DNA of 64,000 nt from Pleurotus ostreatus/Saccharomyces cerevisiae fusant (lineage: Eukaryota > Opisthokonta), in the NCBI GenBank assembly GCA_024196135.1, contig JAMQCK010000013.1, positions 62,596 through 126,595 of the forward strand. The letters run 5' to 3'. The notes beneath the pieces were generated by a model that did no database searches, had not been told where the DNA came from, and worked only from the letters and a program-made list of their open reading frames with translations. Below are positions 11,362 through 22,762 of this stretch, piece by piece (the first letter of the stretch is position 1; every line of letters starts with the position of its first letter). The position numbers and the translations under genes are program-made.

Positions 11362-11866
11362 ATGTGCCACTGGCGCCGGCGAGTTTCCCTTACTAGAACG
11401 CTTTTTATACCTAATTCCCCAAGCAGAGTCTCGTACTTCTTCTACGGCTGCCGCCATTCAGAATCTCAGGCAAGTCCTCCTTCGCAACGCATACCGCCTC
11501 TCATAGCAGAGTCTGTGTATAGCCTGAAGAAATGGTCAGTAACATTGCATCCATCTGCCAGGGCGCCTATCTCATCACCTTCCTTACAGATCGAGTGCGG
11601 GTCTCCACAATGCAAATTCAGTTGCTATCACCCCTCTGCATGCGTTCCCCCAATGTGTACGCGGACGTGCTTGCAGTAGTAAGCGTGTCCCTCGGCTCTG
11701 CAGCCCTTTGTAAACTGACTTTCATACAGCCGGACGTACCCAGAGAGTTACAGTACGTTCCTCACTTTTTCTCTTTGACTGCAATCGGCGGCAGCTGATC
11801 TCTTCTGTCCATATAGCAAGGAACATGAACGGCGTCTGTCACTCATGCGCTGTCCATCGTCGGTGA
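11362..11866 (+). CDS. Small Cys/His-rich protein, copy 2 (six exons)
   Basis: Exons: 11362-11378, 11427-11469, 11523-11534, 11590-11675, 11730-11752 and 11817-11866. The exon sizes 17, 43, 12, 86 and 23 nt equal those of copy 1, and the final exon is 50 instead of 53 nt. The 12-nt exon again encodes PEEM. The product has MCHWR, then VSYFFYGCRH, IECGSPQCKFSCYHPSAC, CTRTC and a closing CHSC pair: ten cysteines in about 76 residues. The first two introns use GC donors (GCGAGT, GCAAGT), where copy 1 has GTGAGT at both. This, plus substitutions such as the loss of CGH (now CRH), suggests faster divergence, but the reading frame is intact to TGA at 11864-11866. Confidence 0.78.
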
Positions 11867-12288
11867 TTGTAGGATCTCTCTGTCAACACCGGCTGCTTCG
11901 CCCGATACGCAGTCCAGATTAACGCCGCACCACATGCGAGGGGCGCCTACTTAGTGGAGAGCTCCTTGTCTACTGAAATCATCCGTTACTGAGATCAGTG
12001 TGCTCTTTATCATGAACTTACACAAGTATACAAGAGACATAACCCTTCTCCAACGTACTGTGCGTTCCTTTGTTCAGCGCGCATTCGGCTCCCGCCGAAG
12101 TTCAACATGTCATGTGATGCGTGGGAACCAGCTCGGCTCGGCCCGAGTCGCCGCTTGCTCCCGCCTTCGCCGTCGGCTTTCGGGCGGCGCCCACCTCGCG
12201 TCTTGCCCTCATCTACCGCCTGGAATTCTTGCGTGCTCAAGAGCTCTGAAGGTGGTATAGCAAGACAGGAGGGTAATAAGCCTGAAAA

Positions 12289-15159
12289 ATGACTTCGAGG
12301 AACGCCCTCACAGAGCGTCAACCTCTGCTTGAGCGCAATGGAGCCTCTCCGGCTGCTGCACCGAGACGTCCAGGACCGAGAGACATCAGTAGGTCGCACC
12401 GGTATGGTATACTCGCGGGTGTATGGGCAGCAACACTTCTTTCTGTAGGTCTGTCCCTCAGCAAATTCGGAAGGGTCTGACTCGAGTTCCGCAGTCATTG
12501 AACGGTGAATTAACCGTCAGCGGAGCAGTACAGTTTACTGACCCTCTCGTTCTTCTGTGAAGGCACCTTGGTGCCTACGAGTAAGCCAAGCTCCACTATG
12601 TACGACCAGATGACGCTGAACTCTTCCTTAGTGCTCCCCTCCATCTCGTCCGAATTCAAGAAGTCCAACCAAGCCAGTTGGCTGGGAACCTCGTGAGCTG
12701 CAGTGCATGCTTTCTGACCCGTTCCATTTATAGAAACATCCACCAGATACCTGCTTGCAACATGTACATTCACGCCGCTGTATGGACGACTATGTAACGC
12801 CCTAGGACGCCGTGGAGCAAACCAGACAGCCGTACTAGCTTGTGCTATAGGCACGCTTGCGTGCGGGCTGTCTACGAATATGGAGACGCTGATTGTTGCA
12901 CGATTTGTAGGTCGTCTTCCTTGCGATGAGGCTATGCTCAACTGACGCACACGCACGCAGCTCGCTGGAATAGGCGGTGGAGGGATCTTCACGACGTCGA
13001 CGTACGTAACTAGACTAACCGCAGCACCCGCGTACATACTGAGCCACTCTCCCCCAGCATCGTCATCAGCGACATGTATAGTTTACGAGTGTGTTGCCCT
13101 TGTCAGCTTTTCTCATTCTTTTGACTGACGAGGCTTGCTGTAGTCGAGAGGATTGGCCCAAGGATTTGCAAGTGTCTTCAACGGCGTAAGTGGCATCTGT
13201 TTGCTCGCATGTCGTCCTCACAGATTTACTCCTTTCCAGTTCGGAATGGGTATTGGTGGCCCATTGGGAGGCTTCATAACCGACTGGTACGTCCGCGCCT
13301 GCAGCGAGAGGGGAATGTCGCTCATAGTGATCCAGGCTCGGTTGGCGATGGGCTTTCCTATTGCAACTCCCTATATTTGTGGTATCGCTGGTCTTGACGT
13401 CGATAAACCTCACGTACGAAACGCCGGTAAGTTGCTAGACGTATATTTCCTAGTGGTCTGCTGAGGAGCTCTCAGTACCGCAACAGCAAAAGCACGAAGG
13501 ACGTCTTGAAGAGGATCGACTATCTTGGGAGTCTGACCCTGTTAATATCCGTGCGTCTCCTCTTAGCTCTTCCCCTCTTTCGCGTGGCTCATTAAACTTA
13601 GGTCGGCTCATGCCTCATCTTCTTGAGCACGCACTATAACAGCATCTTACCGGTAAGTCCAACTTCATATTCAAGTCGTAGGTGAGCGTCACTGACGGCG
13701 CGGCAGTGGTCGGATGCCTCAGTCATCGTTCCCTTTGTACTCGCTGTCGTGTTCTTCATTTTGTTCATCCTCGTCGAGCTCTACGTCGCAAAGGAACCCG
13801 TTCTTGCACCCTTCCTGCTGAAGAAGAAGGTTCCCGTCCTCACGGGCATATCAAACTTCTTAGTCGCCAACTGTAACTTCTCCATCATGTACTTCTTCCC
13901 GATGTGGTTCCAAACCGTCATGCTCACGAGCGCGTCCACCGCTGGTGAGGAGCCTTCTACTCGCCTCTCAGCCCGTCGTACTCATCGAGTACTTATAGGT
14001 CTGCATCTGCTGCCGAATAGCGTGTCTATGAGCACGGGCTCCGTGTTCGCCGGCTGGGTAATGCACAGGACGGGCAGGTATAAGACGCTCAACGCCATCT
14101 TCGGGATCTTCCCTTTTGTGGCCACCATCTTCATCTCGCTGATGCATGAGGGGATGGGCCCTGTTCAGTCGTGGCTCAGCATCGTGAGTCGCCGGCCTAG
14201 TGCTCCTCGCGCGCTCTCATCAACTTCGTCCTAGATTCCTCTGGGCTTTGGAAATGCCGTCGTGTTGCAGACGATGTTGAGTGCGTCCTTCAATTTTTCC
14301 ACGTGGCTCTCACTGACTTGTATGGCCAGTCGCGCTCTTGGCTCATCTCGACGGTCCGTCCCCTTCATCGGGTGATATCGTATCGTATACTGACGCGTCG
14401 CAGAGGCGCATATGGCTGTGGGAACAGGGTTTGGCCAGCTATTTCGAGGAATCGGTACGCTACAACATCTCTCTAGCGAGCAACTGATAACACCGCTGCC
14501 CAGGTCAAGTCGGCGGTGTCGCCATCTCGTCAGCTCTGTTCCAGACCAGACTCGACAGCGAGCTTCGGCGCCGCATCGTCGACGATGACGAGGTGAGCTG
14601 GCAGTTGGTGGGACGAAGGATCGCGCTCATCTGTTGCCCTAGCTCGTTCTCCGCATACGTCAGTCGGCTAGGCTCCTCCACAGCCTTCCACCCGATATTC
14701 AGAGGAAGGCGCGCGATGCGTACGACGCGAGTCTCAAGAGCGTCTTCGTGTACGCGGCGGTCATGACTTTCTTGGCCTATGTCATTCGCCTCCCGGTCAG
14801 TCCCATTGTCGCTCCCACGAGCCTATACGCTATATCAGTGATGGGAACGACGCGCTCATTTTCATGCCCAGATCCCGGATAAGAAACTCGAGCGCCATTC
14901 GCCCAAGCCGGTCGACACTCCTGTGGCGAGCGGCGCGTCGTCGGTGTCTGCAGTGCCTTCGGAGCCGGCGGCGCCACCGCAGGCGATCGACATTGAGGAC
15001 TACGATGAGGAACAAGATCAAGTAACGGATGTCGAGCACGCAACGCCGAGGAGGGGAAAGCGCTTCAGGCGGCTCTCCTCCTTGTCCACGTACACTTCCA
15101 CTTACGGAAGCCTGGATCTCGAAGATGATAGGATTGGAGGGTCTGCGAGGAGTCTTTGA
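12289..15159 (+). CDS. MFS transporter C, vacuolar amino-acid (Fnx1/VBA)-like
   Basis: About 19 exons give one uninterrupted frame of roughly 600 residues. Two are microexons: 12495-12504 (10 nt) and 12563-12580 (18 nt), which together encode the first-helix motif SLNGTLVPT. Other hallmarks are YLLATCTFTPLYGRLCNALG, ARFLAGIGGGGIFTTST, NFSIMYFFPMWFQTVML and MAVGTGFGQLFRGIGQVGG. These fit the 14-helix DHA2 branch of the major facilitator superfamily, close to fungal vacuolar basic amino-acid and multidrug transporters. The N-terminus has an RQPLLER sequence, a dileucine-like sorting signal. The C-terminal tail is acidic (DIEDYDEEQDQ). Its substrate is unknown. Gene D, about 0.9 kb downstream, is a tandem paralogue. 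Confidence 0.88.
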
Positions 15160-16092
15160 ACTCTCATTCGTGCGTACACAGTAGCATTGTAATCCTCGGG
15201 AGAGTGCTGCTCGACCATGTCTTGAATATCCCTTTTGTGGCGCAAGTCCGAACAAGTTCGTTTCTGCCTCTGACTGACTTCAAGTTCCACGGCGTCTTCA
15301 GGCAGGTTCACGTTTTCCTTGTACGTCCAAAAAGCTATCTGATCCTTGTTGAGCGGAGTTGATGCAACGTGATAGTCCGGCTAATCCCCTGAGGGTTCTG
15401 CACGCCATTGATGGGATCCATGGCGTGCTCGATGCCTGCGCCTAGCATGCGCACGCTGGCCGGAACAACGACGTCTAGAGACGACCCAGCCAGTGTAAGA
15501 CGACCTTGACACTGGCCAATACGGTGCGCCCAACATTCGGATTTCTTGTCCTTTCGGAATGCCCAGGCATAGAGTGGCTGAGGACGTCGAGGAGTAGCTC
15601 ATGCGGGGGCAATTTACTCCAGTGCCTCACACTAGCGCTGCGTATTTCGGAATTTCCTCCTCCTGCACCCTGCATCGTGGGCTTTGTTCTCCAAGTCGCT
15701 AGATGCTTAGCCGAGAGGCAGCCCAATACCCCGGTTCTCTGCGGGGGCGCCCTCTACTTCTCGCCTTGCCCGGCCGCGATGGAGCTCTGCGAAGCCTCTC
15801 GTAGAAAGATCTTCCAACTTCAAGCAATAGCGTGAGCTTGGGAAGCGATTAGATGCCCGGAACCAGGGAGGGGGGGCTAGGGAGGCGGTGCATTCGGAGT
15901 CGCTTGAAGATCTTATGGCGCTCCGCACAGTTGCCGGCGTCCGGACGGACTTGTCCAGCTCGCCACCGCCGTGCGATTAAGGCCCGCCCAGGGCGCGAAG
16001 TCCGTGACAGGTGCGCCGCTCTGCAATTTTATACGGATATATATGCACCGGACGCGTCTGTGGAGGGCGCGCGCTGTGCATCCGCTTTCTAC
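15160..16092. other. Spacer between MFS genes C and D
   Basis: No gene with splice support was found. A TATATATG motif near 16036 is a candidate core promoter for gene D, about 55 bp upstream of its ATG. Confidence 0.4.
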
Positions 16093-18747
16093 ATGACGTC
16101 CTTTTCTGAACGTTCGCCACTGCTGCAGAAGGTCCCGGTCGAGGATGAGGTTACGCGGCGGGGCCCTTGCGAGCTCGATAGCCGTGACAGGATGGGCATC
16201 CTTGTTGGTGCATGGATCGCGACATTTCTCTCGGTAAGGTGATCATTGCGCCATCGACTACGACGCTTGCTCACTCGCACATCACGACAGTCATTGAACA
16301 GTGAGTAGAGCACTTGCTTATTGGGACCTAGTTAATTTACTGACTATCACAATCAGCCACGCTGGTGCCTACCAGTGCGTTGTCGATCTCGCCGACATAT
16401 GATGACGCTCGCTGACCGCGCACTTGCGCTCGCCAGTGGTACCATCCATCTCGTCAGAATTCCACAAGTCGAATCAGGCTAGCTGGCTTGGGACGTCGTG
16501 AGTCGGCCCTTCAGCATACAGAAAATCCTTGTCGCTCACCGTCACCGCGCTGCCCAGTTATCTCCTCGCGACATGCACCTTCATGCCCTTGTATGGCCGC
16601 CTCTCCGACGCCATGGGGCGTCGAGCAGCGAACCAGACGGCAATCCTGCTGACTGCGTTGGGGACGCTAGCCTGCGCACTGGCTCCCAACATGGAGCTGC
16701 TGATTTTAGCGAGATTTGTGCGCTAGAACCCTGCTCTCCATATAGAACGTACAAGCTGACCGGCTCTCAGGTCGCTGGACTCGGAGGCGGAGGGATTATG
16801 ACCACGACTACGTGAGTCTTGTGCCGTTGCTTCTATTGAGACATCTTCTTACCTTCACCCTGCCGATAGCATCGTCGTAAACGACCTCTACAGCCTCAGA
16901 GTGCGCCGCCTGAGCTCCAGCCCGACCTTCATCTGACTGACCTATCTACAGAGCCGCGGACTAGCGCAGGGCGTAATGCGGGTCTTCGACGGAGTGAGTC
17001 GCAAAAAGTCCTCGGGTCACCCGGCTTCTAACTATCCTTACAGCTCGGCATGGGTTTGGGAGGGCCCATTGGTGGCATGATCACCGACCGGTATGTCCGC
17101 TGAGCCTCGTTCTATCGGCGCAGCTGAACGGGATGTCAGACTGGGCTGGCGGTGCGCGTTCCTCGGTCAACTGCCGTTGTTCGCGTTGTCGTTCTCGTTG
17201 ATAACGTGGCACTTGACCTACACGGTATCGGTGAGTGGCAGATTATCCGGACACGGCGGACGATAGCTGACGGACGTTGACACTGCGTAGGACGAGCACG
17301 AGGAGAAGCGGAATGTGCTATCGCGGGTCGATTGGTGGGGATGCCTGACCCTCATGCTTGCGGTGCGGAGGCCAAAAGCTCTCTTTGAACCAGCGCTGAT
17401 ATCGCCACAGGTCGGCTCCTGCCTCATCTTTCTAGGCAGCAGATACAATAGCTCGCTACCAGTACGTTGAGCGCCTTTTAATGGAACATTCAGCTGATCC
17501 ACCACTAGTGGACCGACCCTCGCGTCGTCATCCCGCTCTACCTCTCCCTTGCCTTCTTCGCCCTCTTCCTCCTCGTCGAACTCCGTGTCGCTCCCGAACC
17601 CGTCCTAGCCCCCTTCCTCCTCAAACAAGCCGTCCCCGTCCTCACTGGCATCAGCAACTTCCTCGTCGCCGCATGCAACTACTCCATCACCTTCTACTTT
17701 CCCATGTGGTTCCAGACGGTCATGCTCGCCAGCGCGAGCACGGCGGGCTTGCACCTGCTGCCGCTGAGTGTGGCGATGAGCGTGGGGTCGATGCTCGCGG
17801 GCTATGTGATGCATAGGAGTGGGCGGTATAAGGCGCTCAATTTGACGCTTGGGATATTCCCATTGGTCTCGACGGTGTTGATCTACCTTATCCGGGAGGA
17901 TAGTAGCGACGCGCACCTATGGTTGAGCATCGTGAGTAGCTCTCTGCTGAACTGTGCAAGGCTGACCCACCATCAGATTCCCCTTGGCTTTGGTAACGCT
18001 GTCGTGCTACAGACGATGCTGAGTACGTCGTGTGCTTTCCTGACATGTTGCATACGCTGATGTCCACGCAGTTGCCCTCCTTGCGCACCTGGATGGTCAG
18101 TCTTGTTTCTCGATGCGCTCGATCAGTCGCTTACTACTGTACAGAGAAAGACATGGCCGTCGGAACCGGCTTTGGTCAGCTGTGGCGTGGCGTTGGTAAG
18201 CTACCTGCCTTTACTACAGAAGAACCTGCGCTTATCGCGTTGAATAGGCCAAGTCTGCGGCGTTGCCGTATCCTCCGCCATTTTCCAGTCTCGACTGGAC
18301 TCGGAGCTGCGTGCAAGAATATCCGGCGACCAGTTGGTAACGCGCATACGGTTATCAGCATCCTACCTCTTCGAACTCGATGGTCCAACACAAAGACTGG
18401 CTCGGGACGCGTACAACGCGAGCTTGAAGTCGGTCTTTATGTTTGCGATGATTGCAACGGGCCTCGCATATACCGCAAGGCTTTTTGTGAGTGTTCCTCA
18501 TCGTGTAAATGCGATTCCGTAGGCTGATGCTCCCTAGATCCCCGACAAGAAGTTGGATCGGCAATGTCCGAAGATGGACCCGCCTGCGTATCGCTCCGTC
18601 CCGCCCTCCGATCTGGGCGACACGGAGTCCATAGCGGGCACTTTGACGACAATTGACGAAGACGACGAAGCAGATATAGAAACGACTTGGGATATCGGGC
18701 ACTTCACGACCAGAACGACTCGAAATTCGGCTGTCGGCACGGTGTAG
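16093..18747 (+). CDS. MFS transporter D, vacuolar amino-acid (Fnx1/VBA)-like
   Basis: This is the tandem paralogue of gene C. Exon 1 is 16093-16233, followed by microexons 16291-16300 (10 nt, TCATTGAACA) and 16357-16374 (18 nt). The rest continues in frame through GLGGGGIMTTTTIVVNDLYS, YSITFYFPMWFQTVML, MAVGTGFGQLWRGVGQVCG and a tail with an acidic DEDDEADIE-type stretch. An ERSPLLQK sequence near the N-terminus is again dileucine-like. Most intron positions equal those of C. D lacks the intron at the DQ-LV position and the one in the STA-GLHLL segment that C keeps. The frame is intact from end to end. It probably moves small cationic or drug-like solutes across the vacuolar or plasma membrane; the substrate is unknown. 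Confidence 0.88.
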
Positions 18748-18972
18748 CATACATATTGGATAATTAGGATACAGTGGACAGCATATTAGACCGCAGCGCA
18801 GCCAAGAAAAGTACTATTAGGTAAATATAGTGTAGTATAGTGTAGCGTGTCACCTTAAGTGATGCGCGGAAGCCGTTGATATGGGAGTAATGACAGTTAT
18901 GGCGTATAGTTTGTGGTGGTCATAGACGACGAGCTCGAGTCCATGCCCCTTCCCATCTTATCCCGCCGAGCG

Positions 18973-19587
18973 CTATGACTTCTCCGTAGCAAGGGTGAGC
19001 CCGCCAAAGAGGACCTCGTATTCCATGAGTCGCGGATTGCCTCCCATCCACTCGTCGATGTCTGTCTCCGCAAGCGCGCGTCCAGTCGACGCGATCCCGT
19101 AGATGCAAGCGCGCAGCATCCCGAGCACGAAGAGCCCGCCTAGCAGGAAGGCAAGTCCACCGCCGAGTACGAGGATGCAGACCGTGTCTGCCGACGCGTC
19201 GAGGCGGTGAAGGGTGTCAGCGAAGCGCAGGGCGGCCGCGCCAGCAACGAAGAGGTAGACGAACGCGATCAAAGGCGCGATCGTAACGAAGGCGGAGGTC
19301 TGCGTGAGATCTGGGTCGTCTAGAAGGCGGCGTGCAGTGGCTTGAAGGTCGCGAAGGACGCGCTCGGCTGGTGTGCGCGGCGGCGCTTTGAGTTGCTTCG
19401 AGGGCGTAGTGATATGACCGTAAGATGGACTCGGAACAGCGAGCAAGGCAGGCGAGGACGACGGTGAGCGTTGACTCTGCTGAGGTTTGACGTCGCCGAG
19501 GCTCCCAGAGTCGCAGATGAAGCCAGCGCGCGTTGTGGCGGCGGGACCGTGAGGGACGATGGCGGGCATGATGGGCGTAAGAGGCAA
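18973..19587 (-). CDS. Hypothetical two-helix membrane protein (204 aa)
   Basis: A single-exon frame on the minus strand encodes up to 204 residues. The first 75 are Ser/Pro-rich and probably disordered. A basic amphipathic helix (PAERVLRDLQATARRLLDD) follows, then two hydrophobic segments (ITIAPLIAFVYLFVAGAAAL-like and CILVLGGGLAFLLGGLFVLG). The tail contains MLRACIYGIASTGRALAETDIDEW. The start may be the first ATG (19587) or the second, six codons in (19569). I do not recognise the family. The arrangement resembles small organelle- or ER-membrane proteins, but this is a guess. Confidence 0.6.
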   Translation of the reverse strand: MPLTPIMPAIVPHGPAATTRAGFICDSGSLGDVKPQQSQRSPSSSPALLAVPSPSYGHITTPSKQLKAPPRTPAERVLRDLQATARRLLDDPDLTQTSAFVTIAPLIAFVYLFVAGAAALRFADTLHRLDASADTVCILVLGGGLAFLLGGLFVLGMLRACIYGIASTGRALAETDIDEWMGGNPRLMEYEVLFGGLTLATEKS

Positions 19588-20140
19588 GTCGTATCTTGAT
19601 CAATGCGGAAGCAATTCGTGCGCTATGAGCCAGAGAGACACGACGGATCGCCACTTGCACCTCTATGTACACTATACCATTCATTTACTTCGTCTGGAGA
19701 ATACGGAGTGCATAACAGGCAGCATATATGTACCCTGCGAATCACATAGTCGTGCATAAGGTGAAAAATAAAGGAGGACGGGGGAGTGTTAATGGTGCGG
19801 AAAACGGCGCGCTTGTCATGAGATGTGGAATCAAGAACCGGCTACACGGTGGTGAGAACGGGAAATAGATGGGTGATGGATGGTAGTTGTTCATTGGGAA
19901 ACAGTGAAGAGGGATAAATGAAAAGTGTGATGAGGGGAACCATGCAAAGAAACAACGTGGCTGGGTTCGTCAACAAATACGGTATATGGTAGGGCCTAGA
20001 CATGAAGGAGGGCGGAGATCCATTAGACATGAGCAGAACGAGTCAACGTCATGCACAGAGAAGGGAATATAAATCAAGAGTACAGGAAGGGCACATCGAC
20101 GCCTCCTTGACTACCCGCTCGACAGGTGCGCCGCAATACA
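19588..20140. other. Intergenic region, AT-richer
   Basis: About 550 bp between the start of the 204-aa membrane protein gene and the 3' end of shugoshin. No gene, repeat or RNA was recognised. Confidence 0.4.
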
Positions 20141-22055
20141 TCACGCCGCAACGCTATGCCTTCGCAGCGCATCGTCGCCGACCCTGGAAGTTCGCCGTGA
20201 GCCTCCCGCCGCACTACTCTTTCGGCGGCCCTCAACATTGACAAAGTTCCTCGTCGTGGGCATCCACTCCCCGTCCGCGTCCCCGCCGTCCGAGTCGTCG
20301 CTCGCGTCCGGCGGCAGGACCTGCGGACGCGACTTCTTCCGCCGTACGGCGCGTTGGAGTTCTTCCTCGGGCGGGGCCGCCTCGGATTCTCGTGCACGAT
20401 GTCGCTCGAGGGACTTGCGCCGTTCGAGGGAGGAGCGACGCTCGGGCTCGTCTGCTTCATCCTCGGGCTCGGTATTGCTGGATACCCGGGGTGTAGTGGT
20501 ACGCTTCCTGGCATGGGAGGCCCGTCTATCGCCGTCTTCCTCCTCGTCCTCGGGCTCCGTAAGTGGGTGAGAGGTGCGCGGGGCAGAGGAGGTAGACGAC
20601 GAGGCTCGCTTCTTTGGGTGCGTGGTAATTGGCGCGCTACCGGGCGGTGGGTCAGGCTTGCGCATCTTGCTGAAAGGATGTCAGTGGAGTCTCGAAAGGA
20701 TCGTAGGGTTTGTACTCGCGTATTCAACTTCGGCTCCGCATAGTTGACGCTCTTGCGCACGCGTCGTTCGCGGCCGCCAAGGCCAGCTGCCTCGCCATCG
20801 GATGGTATCGGACTAGAAGATCGTTGACGCATCGGGTCTTCCGGCTCGACGAGGAACGGACGCGGTGAGGGAACAGCTTCAGGTGGCGGCGACGCCTCAT
20901 CTGGCTGAGATTTAGGCGCGCGCTGGGGCTTGAAACCACCGTGCAACCCACCCTGAACGGCGTTGGTCACGTCCTTGAACCTCGTCACCGACGCCAGCAC
21001 CGCCGGCGGCTCGTTCGTCTCCGCCGTCTTGCGCTTGCGCCGCACGGTCTCGGCAGGCTCGACGACTTGCTGCTCCTTATCGACGCGTGAGCGCTTCTTC
21101 TTCTCCTTCGGCGGCGCCTCTTCGTCATCGTCCTCATCCGGTATGTCGATTGTCTCGCGCACGGGCGAGGGACTGCCAGGCCGCTCCATCTTCGTAGTCT
21201 CGCGCGCCACCTGCGTGTCGATAGTGAGCAGACCGCTCTGCCGCCGGGCGGTGGAGATACGCTTGGGCGGCGCAGGTGTCAGGCTCGTAAAGTCGATGCG
21301 CATGGAGGGGCCCGGGGTTGCGTCAAGTGGGGGTGATATCGTCCGCTGCGGCATAGGTAGTCGCGATCCCGACAAGCGCGGCTTTGCCTTCGTCTTCCGT
21401 AGCGTAGGACTCCGCCGTGCGGCCTCCGAGTCAGACATGCCCGTCTCGTCCTCCTCGTTGATCTCCGGAACCGAGGGAGCGCGGCAGACGCGCAAGGGCG
21501 ACGACGTGGGGCTGGAAGGGTACTGCTTCGGCGGCGGCCGCTGCGCGCGGGGAAGCTTGGGGGAAGGAGGTGGCGGCGAGCCGGGCTCGATCTTCATAGC
21601 AGCCCTGACAGCTTGAAACTGGGCTGCAATCTAACCGAGCAATCAACGACGCGGTCAGCTGGGAGAGTCGCGCCACGCACCGCTGCCTCTGCCTGCGCGA
21701 GGATCTTCCTCGACTTCTCATGCTCTTGTCGGAGCTGGGCCTTGAGCGCGTTCTCGGACGCGCGCAGAATCAGGTTCTCCGCCCGCAACGTCGATACCTC
21801 GGCCGTCAGCTCCTCGATCCGGACGCTCAGCGTCGAATTCAGTCTGTTCATATGTTAGCATACTCTTGAGCTTCCCAAAGCGCCTTGCGTACTTCGTGAT
21901 ATGCTTGTTCTGAAGTGCAAACTTCTTCTTGTCTGCCACCGGGTATGAGCCTCCTGCAACAGTGGCCGGAATGTAGACGCACAGTTCTCGAACTCGAAGA
22001 GGACATCATTCTGCTTCGCTGCGTTCATAGACGCGCGCGATTCTCGCCTGCTCAT
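20141..22055 (-). CDS. SGO1: Shugoshin, centromeric cohesion protector
   Basis: Five exons: 21983-22055, 21893-21932, 21681-21843, 20720-21630 and 20141-20669, about 571 residues. An in-frame ATG 33 nt upstream (22088) would add MSASATTTTTK; MSRRES is preferred from memory of the family. The N-terminal coiled coil reads KKKFALQNKHITK then LNSTLSVRIEELTAEVSTLR and continues through ENLILRASENALKAQL, the PP2A-binding shugoshin signature. A long Pro/Ser-rich region follows. The basic C-box RRVRKSVNYAEPKLNT joins to KMRKP across the last intron (20670-20719), which uses a GC donor (GCGAGT). Known role: protects meiotic and mitotic centromeric cohesin by recruiting PP2A. Confidence 0.92.
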
Positions 22056-22088
22056 CTTCGTTGTCGTCGTCGTCGCCGAAGCGCTCAC

Positions 22089-22762
22089 GGCGCGGTCAAG
22101 TCAGTCGTCGCGGTTGCCGGTCAACACGCCGCTTTGACCTCTGATGGCGGGTAAACAGCACGTGATGCGCCATCAGTGATCAGATTCATTGTTCGACTCA
22201 AGTTCGACTCCCATCGACTAAAGAACTGTAATGCTGTTCCTCCTGAACTTCTCACCTCAGCTCACTTAATCTCATCAGTATGAGCACCTCTTCTGGCATC
22301 ATCTGATCACAACAAGCGACTTTGAAACGACCTTCCCTGCGAGCCAAATGACGACTCTTCTCCCTTCCTTCCCGACCGTGCCGCCTTCTCACAACCGCCG
22401 TTCGACATCATTCGCAGGTTGGAGGTGATGTGTGGTTTGCCGACAAAGGCTACGTGACTCTAGTTTACACGGTGATTAAGCCGCGCTCATAAGCGACGGT
22501 TGGTACGAGTACAACGAACGAAAGCGATAGATTATCCACGATAATGCTGGAAAAGGACATGAGTGATAAGTCCGAGATAGGAGAGACGATGGCCACGTAC
22601 AGTAGGGTCTGCAGCAAGATAAATATGTACATTGAACATTGTGTAAGTGACAAAACAGCAAGAGAAAGGGGTGTGATGGATCGTGAGGTTGGCTATGTGA
22701 CAGGACGTGGCGTCAGAACGAGGCGTAGCATGCTCGTCAAAGAGGCGCGAGGGCGGCGGCCG
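22089..22762. other. Intergenic region upstream of shugoshin
   Basis: About 670 bp with no supported gene. It contains a T/C-rich stretch and scattered TGATGAG/CTCATCA words, but nothing assignable. Confidence 0.35.

Noticed and set aside
12289..18747. MFS genes C and D as pseudogenes, because their open frames look short and scattered
   Set aside because: Step-by-step splicing restores a continuous frame through all helices in both genes.
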